DNA from: Haliclona indistincta
Lineage: Eukaryota; Porifera; Demospongiae; Haplosclerida; Chalinidae
Assembly (NCBI GenBank): GCA_964017065.1
Contig: OZ024783.1
Coordinates: 3,770,932-3,834,931 of the forward strand
Length of the DNA stretch: 64,000 bases
Direction: 5' to 3'
The translations under genes were made by a program, and so were the position numbers. The stretch's first letter is position 1; the number at the start of each line of letters is the position of its first letter. The notes beneath the pieces are model-generated. The model did not search any database, had not been told where the DNA came from, and was given only the letters and a program-made list of their open reading frames with translations. This document shows, piece after piece, positions 35,660-47,093 of the stretch.

Positions 35660-36619
35660 AGGTAGAGTGGCCTATTTCCGGTCACTGTTTGGCTCGTTCA
35701 GGTTTGCACGCACCGAGCGACAAGACGAACGAGCCGCGAGCTCTTGCACTGCAGTCACTGATACTACTGGGTATACTCTTTCAGCAGGAGAAAGTTGGCG
35801 TTGAAGATTCGATGCTTCTTGGCAGCAAGAATTAATAAAAACTAGTAACCATAAATAGCGAAAATCGGGGTTAAATTGGGTAATTCCGGTCACTTTGAAA
35901 AGCGACTTTCTATGCTAGCGACGAGCTGTTTTTGCTAGAAATAGATGTGTTCAGCATCCTATAACATTCTATTATTCTCAGTAAGCAGTACATTTGTATA
36001 ATGATTGCATTTAGCAGAAGTTTCTGGCACGGATTCTTGGTACAGCTACTATTGTTGGCCTAAATGCAAAGTGCTGTAGAGATTTCCAAAAATGTGTGCC
36101 GCGCTACGATTAGCTTTGGTCGTCTCCTGCCGCTTTCAAAGCTGTCTGCAAGATTTTATTTGTTTTCGCGGCAGAGAAACTTGTAAAAGCTATTTTTCAA
36201 TGTCACCGCCCACGCAGAGCTTGAAATGAGCTCCACCTACCATGATACAGACATCTGCCAGCTTGAAATCGCTGAAGATAGCTGGATACTACTACGTCTG
36301 AATTTTCATTAATGTTCAGTCTTTAGTTTAAGCTTAGTTTACTAACGATTTACACCTTCTTTTAAGAATTAAAATTCATAAGGCAAAGTTTCTTTTTTTT
36401 ACTTCAGCTCCGTCAAGCATACAAAGGTTCAGAGTGGCGCTGATTATACCAACAGGAAGGTAGTCAGTTAGCCTCAGTCTGGCTGTTGTGGTAGCGAGAT
36501 GTTGGCGCTACGAAGGCAGCATATTGGCTGGTGGAGTGAAAGCCCCTTCTTTCCAGGGCGATGGGTTTTCCGCAAAGTGACCGGAAATAGGCGGTGACCG
36601 AAATTAGGCCACTTTACCT
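35660..36619. mobile_element. 960-bp TIR element with TA duplication (Tc1/mariner-like MITE)
   Basis: Ends AGGTAGAGTGGCCTATTTCC and the complement of AGGTAAAGTGGCCTAATTTC, flanked by TA on both sides (35658-35659 and 36620-36621). Other units read GTCATGTACTGAGAG with no insertion. There is no transposase; a 73-codon frame inside is not recognisable. Confidence 0.85.
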
Positions 36620-36754
36620 TACTGAGAGCATGGTTCTCGTGTGCTAGGGTTTATTCTAGTGTATACACAAAATAGGCGGTGACCGAAATTAGGCCACTTT
36701 ACCTTACTGAGAGCATGGTTCTCGTGTGCTAGGGTTTATTCTAGTGTATACACA
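36585..36754. repeat. 85-bp tandem duplication spanning the right end of the TA element
   Basis: The right TIR plus about 50 bp of flank (ACTGAGAGCATGGTTCTCGT and onward) is repeated once at an offset of 85 bp. The duplication therefore happened after the insertion. Confidence 0.88.
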
Positions 36755-37123
36755 GATGGTGGTGTGAGTGGCTTCTTGGCTTTCTTTGAAGCATGAACAG
36801 TAGTTATTCAGCTGATAGTCCCACTTGCATTGCATTCTGGTTCACTTGATTTTTCTCTTAACCTGAATGACAGCAAATAGTTAATGTGTTCAAAGTACAC
36901 ATTAATGTGATCACATAGTGTAAACACAAATCAATGACACAGTAACACAGTCATTGTGTTGAATGTGATATCTGATAGTTAGAGCAGTGTGTGTGAAGCC
37001 ACTCAAGTGACTGATCTGGTAATGTATGCCATTGTAGTGGACTCTAAATGGCATCTCTACTGGACTAATATTTGACACTCACGTAAGCTTGCTCGCTGTG
37101 TAGACGCTCTCTCTGTCGCTCAG

Positions 37124-38183
37124 GTCAGAACATAGTCTTAGTAAGATGTGAAGACATCAATATCAGCGGGAATTTCTATCGTAACAAATGTAAGCCACAC
37201 CTACCCACACACAAAGGTCTTGTTTCTTTCTTGGTCTTGTAGACTACATAGCCTTACCCTGCTTGATTACTGCTGTTAATAATCTTCCCTTCTCTATTGT
37301 AGTGAAGTATCTTCAGTTCCTTCGGAAGCGTTGTAATGTCAAGCCATCTCGTGGTCCCTTCTATCTTAGAGCTCCCAGTAGAATATTCTGGCGCACAGTA
37401 CGAGGAATGCTACCTCATAAGACGAAGCGAGGGGCAGCTGCTCTCAACCACCTCAAGGTGTTCGAGGGAGTACCTCCTCCGTATGATCGAGTGAAGAGAA
37501 TGGTGGTCCCTCGTGCCCTGAGGGTGCTTCGACTAAAACCAGATAGGAAGGTGATTGAGAAATGATAATAGCAAAATTGTTGACGTCACTGTTTTCTCAT
37601 AGTTTTGTGTTCTCGGACGTCTTTCTCACGAAGTAGGCTGGAAATACAAGGTATAGTCCACACTTTCGCTTTCCACATGTACGTACGTGTGTGTGTTGTA
37701 CGAGGCTAGAGTCACATGCCTGTCAGGTGACCAGTGGTGGGTGTGTGCTAAGTTCTCGTGACAGTATGACAGCTGGAGCTAATTCACTGTCTGAGCAAAC
37801 CAGTGCTCTAGGCAGTCACCACTCCTTCTGACATAGAATAGACGTACTGCTCACACTTACTAGGTTTAGACCTGTAAACGACCATTGATCATTTTCTGAT
37901 CTACAGGATATTGTTGATGCCCTCGAGACAAAGAGAAAGGCTCGCGCTGAAATATACTATGAGAGAAAGAAGAAGCTTACGGTAAGTCAACAAATTTTTG
38001 AAACATCCTAAACTTCACTTCTTTCTCGCTCCTCCCCCACTTGTCTCTCCCTTCTTCCCTCGTCTCTCTCTCTCCTCTCTTTCTCTCTCTCTTCAGCGTC
38101 TCATGAAGCAAGCCGAAGCAGACTGCAAAGCTCGTGTTCAACCTATCAATGACCAACTCACTCAATTTGGACTGGAAGTGTAG
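37124..38183 (+). CDS. RPL13A: Ribosomal protein L13a, copy 5 (exons 3-7 open)
   Basis: Exons 37124-37189, 37303-37550, 37603-37650, 37907-37981 and 38097-38183, all with GT-AG junctions. The exon-4 donor is GTGATT rather than GTGAGA. One substitution is visible (GPFHLRAPS to GPFYLRAPS). The exon-2-like block (37038-37082) reads VDSKWHLYWTNI and then TGA. The stop lies 346 bp from that of NLR-5. Confidence 0.72.
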
Positions 38184-38529
38184 CAATAGTCAATGTAGAC
38201 TGTATCACATGATGATGTCATCAAGCAGCATTGATACTATGAGAGTTGTTTGTCAAATATTTTACATCAAAAAAATTGTGTGAACCATTGCGTTAGTTAG
38301 TTACTATCATGAAAACAGTGATTTGCTATGACTACAATAACAAGAACTAAAAATTAATTTTATAAATTGTACACATAAAGTGGATAATGATTTTATCGAA
38401 GGAACATAAGAAAGTTGTTTTAGTAATAGTTTTAGTGGTTTGAAATGTCATGAATACATTTACTAACATTGATATGATTAATAACTGTTTATAAAAGAGT
38501 TTCATGAAGTGTGAAATGTCAAACATGTA

Positions 38530-41475
38530 CTATGGTTCCAGCAGATGCTTATATTGTTCGTGGATGTGTGGTGGTAGATTGTTATAGTCTAATTTATGAA
38601 GTCTCAACTTCTTTAATCGACTGTTACCAGCAGCCTCAATCAGTAGGAGCAGGTTCGTTTTATTCTCATCACTGCGGTAGAATACCTCTCCAATCTTTAG
38701 TACTTCTAGTGTGTGGTGCGACTGTACAATGTTAGTGAGAAAATGTAGTTCATTACTGCCTAGTTCAACATATCCAATCTCCAGGTAGGTCAGTGAAGTG
38801 ATATTCATGATCAATGCAGCTAGCGGGGGAAGAAGGTTATTTCTGATGGTGAGCTTCTTGAGGTTTGTGTTCTCATGTGGGAGTAACTCATCATGAAGCA
38901 CAATATCTTGATAACCTAAATTCAATGCCAGTTCTTGCAGTGAAGATGGTTGAAATAATAGTGGAATGAGTGTGTTTGTACATAGTTCACCCATTCTCAT
39001 ATTATAATACTTTAGTCTCCTCAGTCCACTCCCTGGTGCTATCAGCTGCTGTAGGATCACCTCATCATTATGATCATAATAATCATGATGAATTACTATC
39101 ATAAGACGATGAAGTTTACAAAATTCTTTCAACGGAGTAATAATTTGAGAAAAAAATAAAGATTGTAACATCAAACACAGAAATCGAATTCTCTTCGTAG
39201 AAATAGGAGAGGACCTGAGACCCTTTACCAGGAGATTAACTCCTTCCATTCCCATATTATCGTTAATGCATATTCTCCATCTTTCATCAAAGTGGCTGAT
39301 GCAGTATCCTGTGGCATACCAGTCAAACCCGACTACTGGTTCAACATCTATTGTATCACTTTCACTATAGTCCACCTTCACACTATCCATAATGCTAGGA
39401 CACTCATATGCACAATGGACCAACTGTAGATCTTCAGAGACAAGCAGCTGTACCAACTCCTGGTACACAGGGTGACTATGATAATCATCATGTCTGTACA
39501 TTCCTGCCAGAAACCTCACAACAACACTATCTTTATTTAGCCATTCTACCAGTTCAAAGCCACTAGGATTCACAATAGCAATATGGAGGGCAGTCAAGTA
39601 TTCTTGAAGAGTGAGATGGAGGAAGGAGTAGGAGCACCCAGGACCTGTACACACATTAATACTGGTTGTCTTTTTCATTGTCCCAAGATGCTCAAAGTCC
39701 TCACCAAGGTCAGTGAAGACATACCTTTTCTCACACAGACCCTCATAGGCCACCTTGGCTAGCTGAAGAAGCTGCTGAGCCACTAGAGCAGGAAGCTTGC
39801 TAATGTCCTCTGTACGCTGGAGGGAAGGAGGCATGCAATACTCACTAGGAACCCGACATGTGGACACGAGGTGCCTGCGAATGAGACCACAAGTGAGAGC
39901 ATCAAAGAGTTGCGTCATGGTTGTAGGGAAGGGAGTATCTGTGTCATAGCTGTCCTGGTATATCAGGGCTACAATGACGGCATTGAGAGGGATGTACATC
40001 ATACCATATATGGGAGGATTACCGGTGATGTAAGACAAGAACCCTGCCAGGATATCCCCACTAAACACGCTCTCAGCAAACCGCTTGATATCCTCTCTAG
40101 TGAAGCCTATCACCTCGAGGTGCCTGTCTATGTTATGCTGGCAGAGACTCCAGAGCTCAGCACTTACTGAAGGACGACTGGTGACAATAATAGTAGCCTC
40201 TGCCAGGAGCCTACCCTTGAGTAGATCTATGTAGACTGAGCCCTCCTGTCGCTGCTCACGAGGAAGCTCATCAAACCCATCGCACACGATAAGCATGCCA
40301 TCTCCTTCTCCTATTGCAGCCAAGAGCTCCTTCGTGTTAGTGGTATCATCACGTGGCAGCAGGTCCCCAAGGCAGTGTGCCACTTGAGCCTTCTTCTCCC
40401 TTAAACGAACTAGCACCACTAACTCGTACTGCTTCACACTCTCTAACTCCTCCCACTTGTGACACACCTCCCATGCCAGTGTGCTCTTGCCGATACCTGG
40501 TGCACCCTCCACCAGGACACAACGTACTGGTCTACCATTCTCTGTGGGCTTTAGTATATGATCTAGTGCTATCGGAGCTTTCTCACGCAAGATCTCTTCA
40601 GTTAAACCGTGGAGACTTTTTCTAGTAAACTCATCTGCTTGCTTCTTGGTGATACCCTTCTTGCTGATGACAGCTAGATCAATGTAGTGCTTGCTGGCAG
40701 TAGTGAGTAGCTTATCATCATCAGGGAGTGGCTGTCGGTAACATTTCTTTAGGAACTGTTTGTACTGTTTCCTGGTGATAGCTGAGGAGAGGAAACACAT
40801 CATCCACTGGTCATTAGTGACTGAGTATGTCATTATACCTGTTGTGCTTGAATGAGATGAAGAGGTGATGGAGGATGGTATCATACTATCATTGGTCTGT
40901 TGTGCTGTAAGACACTGTCACATGTTATTCCACCATACACACATTCTCTACTCACCAGCTGATGTGTTTGGTGGTAGGGACGACACCAGTTGAGGAGTGT
41001 GCAGTGACTTGAGTTGAGCTACATCAGAACACCATGCACTGGTCAGTGGATGTACTCAGACACACATTATCACACTCACCACATGTGGACCTCAGCTTGC
41101 CACAGAGGTGCTGCATTGAAGTTGAACTGTCCTTCTCTAGTGCTTCCATAAACTTGTGGTAGTTGCTGGGGTCTAGTCGGATTGCTGTTTCTGTCGCATC
41201 TAGGAGCTCAGACACTTTATCAGAGTCTACCAGTGTTCTACTGCAAATTTTCTTTCTCGTTTCTCGTGACAGTAGACCAGCTGCGAACAGTCTAGCGGAC
41301 AGTGTAGTTGGGTTCTGGATGGACTCGAACAGGTCAGCAAAATGACTTTGGAACGAGCGGTACTCAGCGCTCTCGGTCTCCTGAACAGCAGCATAATAGA
41401 CCAAGATCAACACTGGTATATTCATATTGTGTAGCTAAGGGTAAAGTTTACCTGATCCACAGAACAAGACGCCAT
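38530..41475 (-). CDS. NLR-5: CARD-NACHT-LRR protein, intact, type-B 5' end
   Basis: Exons: 41475-41452 (MASCSVDQ), 41380-41080 (CARD, with a 2-residue TS insertion giving KDSSTSMQHL), 41018-40956 and 40914-38530; about 924 residues without lesions. NACHT motifs are as in the other copies. The protein ends LLEP because the usual TGG codon is lost with a short deletion before the stop. A few conserved sites differ: ITKKQAD for ITRKQAD and TENGRPVRC for REDGRPVRC. Its LRR half differs from NLR-4 in clustered positions. It diverges from RPL13A-6 on its 5' side. Confidence 0.93.
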
Positions 41476-41862
41476 GTTCAGATCAGCTGAGAAACCACAC
41501 CCTTTGTGGGCGTAACCAGTCAGGGCGCGTGTTCCCCATGTTCCCAGCAGTATCTTGCTGTCCTGCTGCTGATAGTAGCTGAGTGTAGTAAGTACCATAG
41601 CAATCTGGAGTTGCTGATCCAGGTGAGCTACTAGCTGTGGTCATGTACTGAGAGCATGGTTCTCGTGTGCTAGGGTTTATTCTAGTGTACACAGATGGTG
41701 GTGTGATCATGAGTGGCTTCTTGGCTTTCCTTGAAGCATGAACAGTAGTTATTCAGCTGATAGTCCCACTTGCATTGTATTCTGGTTCACTTGTATATCA
41801 TCATTTTTCTCTTAACCTGAATGACAGCAAATGATACCATTATTATAGTCAATGTAAATAAT

Positions 41863-42353
41863 TACCCGTGCGCAGTATGCGCCAGGGTTATGCGTTTGTG
41901 TCCGTCTGTGTACGTACGTACGTACGTATATGTGTGTGTGTGTGTCGTCAAAAAACACGCCCGTTTGCGTCTTACCGCTCGAAAATCTCCATGAAAACAC
42001 TCTCTGCAGCTTCTTCACTGAATTTATAGTCCTATGAAGACGTTTTCTGTGCTGGCAAGCCTTGCTCGAGCGGCTAATCCATGGCTTTCTAAAGCTAAGT
42101 GTCCTTGTAAGAGAACTTTACGGTATTGTGGGTGTGTCACCCAACCTCCTATCCATGTTGATGTCCTCACTCAGTCTCACATGTACCGTACGTCAGTGCA
42201 TCAGTCTTTCTTGAGGCCTTCTGTGATGTGCCAATCAACTATTAGTGCATGTATGCTATCATCTATTTTTCTGGAGCTGTCTATGGGCTAGCTGTAACAT
42301 GCGTGTTGCAGTAATGCTGGAGTACATGTAGCTCCAAGCTCAGCGCACGGGTA
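41863..42353. mobile_element. About 490-bp MITE with TACCCGTGCGC ends
   Basis: Begins TACCCGTGCGCAGTATGCGC and ends GCGCACGGGTA. The homologous interval in other units (AATAATTATAAAGTGTTC) lacks it. A related left end, about 150 bp, is at 46848. Confidence 0.75.
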
Positions 42354-42631
42354 TGTGTTCATTAGAACTCTAGTTATTAAAGTGTTCAAAGTACACATTA
42401 ATGTGATCACATAGTGTAAACACAAATCAATGACACAGTAACACAGTCATTGTGTTGAATGTGATATCTGATAGTTAGATCAGTGAGTGTGTGTGTGAAG
42501 CCACTCAAGTGACTGATATGGTAATGTATTTGATCTTTCCATTGTAGTGGACACTAAATGGCATCTACTGGACTAATATTTGACACTCATGTAAGCTTGC
42601 TCACTGTGTAGACGCTCTCTCTGTCGCTCAG

Positions 42632-44281
42632 GTCAGCACATAGTCTTAGTAAGATGTGAAGACATCAACATCAGCGGGAAATGTAAGCCACACCTACCCA
42701 CACACAAAGGTCTTTTCTTGGTCTTGTAGACTACACAGCCTTAACCCTTTAGGGCCTATAGCGGATTTAGTCGTCATAATTGACTCCACCTACTGTAGAC
42801 GTCATAAATAGTGTGAAAAGTGCTCTAGAAAGGTCAAATAAAGTTTAATTGCAAAAGCTAACTTTACCTGAAAAAACCCACTGTTTTTCGCCGCGCCCTC
42901 CCCACTGAAATATATAGAATGGGGGGATTTTTAAAGGGGGGTGTCCCCCCTTTAACCCGGGGTTCGAAGGGGCGGAGCCCCTCGCCGCTTTCGGCATTTT
43001 TGGGGCTTCAGGATGCCCGTAAATGCATACTTGGGCATAGAATATGGTCTAAACTATGCTGTTTGCTCACCTGGACACCACCAGGTTTTTGTATCAGTCA
43101 CCAGGGCTAAACGAAGACCAAAATTGGCTGAAAAATGACGAGGTCGCAGCACTTAAGCGGCTTCTGTTCCGAATTGGGAGTGGCCAACTCAGAGTTTAGT
43201 ACATGGTCGTAAACTTTGACATGCCAGGAAAAAACAGTGCTAGTTTGGAACAGCTAGCGTACTGCATGTTGTAGAAATCGCAAGACAAACTGTCAGTTTA
43301 GAGCAAGCCGAATTTTCGTCAAAATAATTCAGTCACTAAAGAGTTAACCTGCTTGATTACTGCTGTTAAAATAATCTTCCCTTCTCTATTGTAGTGAAGT
43401 ATCTTCAGTTCCTTCGGAAGCGTTGTAATGTCAAGCCATCTTGTGGTCCCTTCCATCTTAGAGCTCCCATGCAGTAGAATATTCTGGTGCACAGAACAAG
43501 GAATGCTACCTCACAAGACGAAGCGAGGGGCAGCTGCTCTCAACCACCTCAAGGTGTTCGAGGGAGTTCCTCCTCCGTATGATCGAGTGAAGAGAATGGT
43601 GATCCCTCGTGCTCTGAGGGTGCTTCGACTAAAACCAGATAGGAAGGTGAGGGAGAAATGATAATAGCAAAATAAAATTATTGTTGACGTCTCTCTTTTC
43701 TCAGTTTTGTGTGCTTGGACGTCTTTCTTACGAAGTAGGCTGGAAATACAAGGTATGTCCACACTGTCGCTATGCTCATGTACGTGCATGTGTGTGTTGT
43801 ACGAGGCTAGAGTCACATGCCTGTCAGGTGACCAGTGGTGGGTGTGTGCTAAGTTCTCGTGACAATATGACAGCTGGAGCTAATTCACTGTCTGAGCAAA
43901 CCAGTGCTCTAGGCAGTCACCACTCCTTCTGACATAGAATAGACGTGCTCACACATACTAGGTTTAGACCTGTAAACAACCATTGATCATTTTCTGATCT
44001 ACAGGATATTGTTGATGCCCTCGAGACAAAGAGAAAGGCTCGCGCTGAAATATACTACGAGAGAAAGAAGAAGCTTACGGTAAGTCAACAAATTTTTGAA
44101 ACATCCTAAACTTCACTTCTTTCTCGCTCCTCCCCCACTTGTCTCTCCCTTCTTCCCTCGTCTCTCTCTCTCCTCTCTTTCTCTCTCTCTTCAGCGTCTC
44201 ATGAAGCAAGCCGAAGCAGACTGCAAAGCTCGTGTTCAACCTATCAATGACCAACTCACTCAATTTGGACTGGAAGTGTAG
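42632..44281 (+). pseudogene. RPL13A: Ribosomal protein L13a, copy 6 (deletion, frameshift and transposon insertion)
   Basis: Exons at 42632-42682, 43395-43646, 43705-43752, 44005-44079 and 44195-44281. Exon 3 has lost 15 bp, removing NFYRN-equivalent codons (SGNFYRNK becomes SGK). Exon 4 has a 4-bp TGCA insertion after AGAGCTCCCA that shifts the frame, and CGT to TGT in the PSRGPF motif. A 600-bp TTAA element sits in the intron between them. The exon-2-like block (42548-42590) has a stop. It is a clear pseudogene, although exons 5-7 remain good. Confidence 0.9.
42741..43347. mobile_element. 607-bp TTAA-flanked element (piggyBac-like MITE) in an RPL13A-6 intron
   Basis: The ends read TTAACCCTTTAGGG and the complement of TTAACTCTTTAGTG. 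The TTAA tetranucleotide is duplicated (42741-42744 and 43344-43347), and the empty site in the other copies is CAGCCTTACCCTGCTTG. TTAA duplication with CCC-starting ends is the piggyBac pattern. No transposase frame is present. A related 200-bp element lies inverted at 47398-47598. Confidence 0.85.
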
Positions 44282-44437
44282 CAATAGTCAATGTAGACTG
44301 TATCACATGATGTCATCAAGCAGCATTGATACTATGAGAGTTGTTTGTCAAATATTTTACATCAAAAAAAATATTGTGCAAACTATTCCGTAGTACGTGT
44401 GTACAAGAACTAAATATATGATAGTGCTGTGAATCAT

Positions 44438-45550
44438 CTAGTTGGCTATGGCTTGTACACTAACACAAATACTGTCCTGGTATAGATACTGTGTGTTATT
44501 TGATGAGTTAATGAGAGTTGAATGAGAAATGAATTTATCAGTACCAACATTATTTCCATACTCTCCGTCAGTCACTTTAGCAAAGTTATATTTCTCTTCA
44601 ATTGTGATCAATGTCTTGTAATGTTCCTTGTCCTCAAGCCAGTTGAGGAGACTAATTACAATGGTACCAGTGTAAGGCCACTTGTCCTTGTAGAGCCAGT
44701 CGTCATGGCGACCTTTCATTATGTAAACAAAGATCGACAAGTGGCTGCCCTCACCATCACCATTGGCATACACTGCAAGGCCTAATGTATATCGGTGTTC
44801 TCCGCTAGTAGTGAACGATGGACTGAGGTATCGGTTGTTGAACTGCTTGCGTTTAGAATACTCTGATATGATGAACTGAGTTGTCCCAGGCTGGATGCGA
44901 TCCTGCCATACTGGAGTAAGGAGGAGAGGTTTAATGTAAACAGCAACACTAACTCTTAGCTTGAGACAGTTGTTACGTACGTATTCTGTGGTAGTGTTGG
45001 GTTCCAGGTCAGTATGTGATATGAACCGAGGTGTGCCATAACCAATTAAAGGATCTTGATCACGGGGTTTTTGAGAAGTATAAATGCCATCAGGATCAGT
45101 GATTCTGTCGAAGTGAATTATATACGAGTGGTGATTCGTTTCTGCCCTCCAGTTCACTACCTCTACTCTGATGTCTCCTTCAAATGGCCAATTCAACTCA
45201 TCATCATATTCTCCCATTATTAAAGGTGCAGATATTGTCAAGTAAGAACCTTTGTTTTTACCGACACCATCTGGATACGACATGAGACAAAACTTGTAGC
45301 CATTTTTGTGGGTATAAAATGGTAGACTGTACCACGGAAACGGCTCAACATTAGTTATTTTCCTTACACTAAAATTGTCCATTATGAACTCCATTGGTGC
45401 TAATTGGTTTTGAGGTGGCAGAACTTGGTTTTGTGGTGGCAGAACTTGGTTTTGTGGTTGCAGAACATTCTTTGGTTTGAGAAGCTCCACCTTAGGCTCA
45501 GTGCATCCTAAACTCACTGCTAATATAACCAACAGAACAACTGGCATCAT
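44438..45550 (-). CDS. Secreted protein with two tandem TRAF-type MATH domains
   Basis: Single-exon frame of about 370 residues. The start used is the ATG pair at 45550; the open frame extends 5 codons upstream without another ATG. A signal peptide (MMPVVLLVILAVSLGC) is followed by a short PQNQVLPPQNQ repeat. MATH 1 lies at about residues 55-200 (FIMDNFSVRK, FYTHKNGYKFCLMSYPDGVG, LNWPFEGDIRVEVVNW). MATH 2 lies at about 220-365 (FIISEYSKRK, YTLGLAVYANGDGEGSHLSI, KWPYTGTIVISLLNW). These are the meprin/TRAF-homology fold features that bind receptor tails or peptides. A secreted MATH pair without RING, coiled coil or protease is unusual. It takes the place of the NLR after RPL13A-6, with 156 bp between the stops. 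Confidence 0.85.
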   Translation of the reverse strand: MMPVVLLVILAVSLGCTEPKVELLKPKNVLQPQNQVLPPQNQVLPPQNQLAPMEFIMDNFSVRKITNVEPFPWYSLPFYTHKNGYKFCLMSYPDGVGKNKGSYLTISAPLIMGEYDDELNWPFEGDIRVEVVNWRAETNHHSYIIHFDRITDPDGIYTSQKPRDQDPLIGYGTPRFISHTDLEPNTTTEYVRNNCLKLRVSVAVYIKPLLLTPVWQDRIQPGTTQFIISEYSKRKQFNNRYLSPSFTTSGEHRYTLGLAVYANGDGEGSHLSIFVYIMKGRHDDWLYKDKWPYTGTIVISLLNWLEDKEHYKTLITIEEKYNFAKVTDGEYGNNVGTDKFISHSTLINSSNNTQYLYQDSICVSVQAIAN

Positions 45551-45834
45551 CTGCAGCAATACCAAGATGGTCCTGCAGTTCTTCCTGATTGGTAAATCAC
45601 CGTTGATCGGCTAGGAATGATAATACTAATTATAACAGCTATGCACAATATACATGTACAAACCTGAGAAAAGCTATGATGGTTAAACAATAGAAATTAA
45701 TTTTGGGGGCTTGTTTTTAAAACAACCAACACTGGGATGAATTCTACTGAAAAATTGTACAAAAGCATATGCACAGCCTGGGTCTGAAGTTGCTCGACTC
45801 TTACTTACAAAAACTACGGGAGTCTATTAGCTAG

Positions 45835-46010
45835 TCTTGCAGCAATAATGAGTACAGTGATCTTGCTGCAGCTGTACTTCAGGGGGCCTATAATAGCTAC
45901 ATTGTGGTCAAGACTGTCATGCTTTGTACGCATGCTCAGGAATAGAATTCTCCGAAATGCACATAAGCGGCTGCACCTTTGGTGCATCCGTTTTATTACT
46001 AGAGTTTGAG
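45835..46010. repeat. Dispersed repeat, copy with GCACCTTTGGTGC hairpin end
   Basis: Contains GCAGCAATAATGAGTA and TTGCTGCAGCTGTA blocks and ends GGCTGCACCTTTGGTGCATC. The same two blocks and a similar end are at 48240-48515. The surrounding stretch 45551-46847 has no gene that I can support. Confidence 0.6.
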
Positions 46011-46847
46011 TAACAAATTAGTGCTTATAATCATACAGTTTCTCCAGAGTGTAGATAACCATTCAACTGAATCGACTCAATCACACAATTATAGTGATAG
46101 AGTTTGCAGATATAAGGCGTATCAAAGCGGTTTCAATTCGCATTGACTGTGATTCGAATCAAACTGATTCAAGCCGCATCGAGCATGTCACACTAGAACA
46201 AGATCAAGCAAATTTAACCCAGTTGTTGGTGCTAGCCTAGTCACGTACAAGCATAAATCTGATGTGTCCTACACCTTGTTTTACTTCTAGTACACACTAG
46301 GGCGGTCTTAGTCAGCTCTCCAGTTACATGAAGCTATCCCTACAAAGCATACCACGTGATCGAGGCAACATCCAGACTCAATCCAGTTACAATCCACTTG
46401 AAACTACATTCATAAGTGCAATGCAGCAATGCACATTGAATCCAGTTCGTAAAATTGACACAGTGCAGACACTCGCAAACCGGATCAAATCGCATCGAAT
46501 GCATGCCATGCCAGTGCGGATACGCCATATATCCATTATTTTTTAGCTATGCCATGACTGAGCTACATGTACCTCTTTCTGGACTTCATTTGTGGTGCCA
46601 TAATTCTTGCAGGAAACATGATCTTTAAGGAATCGTGTACTTGTACTCTGAGCAGTGTCTATATTATAATTAAGGCATAATCAACATAATTGTTACAATA
46701 GAGAACATTTCATTTCGTCAAGAATTCATAACTGAGAGTATCAGAAACTTAATAGTGCAATGTAAACGGCATTCTCAATGAACTACATGTATGTCATCAT
46801 TTAGGCAATCATATGAATCTCATTTGACACACACTGGTTGCAATTAT

Positions 46848-46995
46848 TACCCGTGCGCAGTATGCATGAGGGTTATGCGTTCGTGTCCGTCCGTCTATAT
46901 GTGTGTGTTTGTGTCATCAAAAAACATGCCTGTTTGCGTCAGAATGAACGAACAAACAAACGACCAGGTAAGTACCATTACCGTCACGCATGTGC
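46848..46995. mobile_element. Left-end fragment of the TACCCGTGCGC element
   Basis: Shares TACCCGTGCGCAGTATGC, GGGTTATGCGTT and the TCAAAAAACA-GCC-GTTTGCGTC block with 41863-42353. No right end is found nearby. Confidence 0.65.
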
Positions 46996-47093
46996 CGAGG
47001 GTTAATAAACAGACAGCTGCAAAGCTAGGGTTATGCAGCAGACTAAGGTCTTGCATTACAACGAACATTACAGTAACTAATACCTGGTGATTC

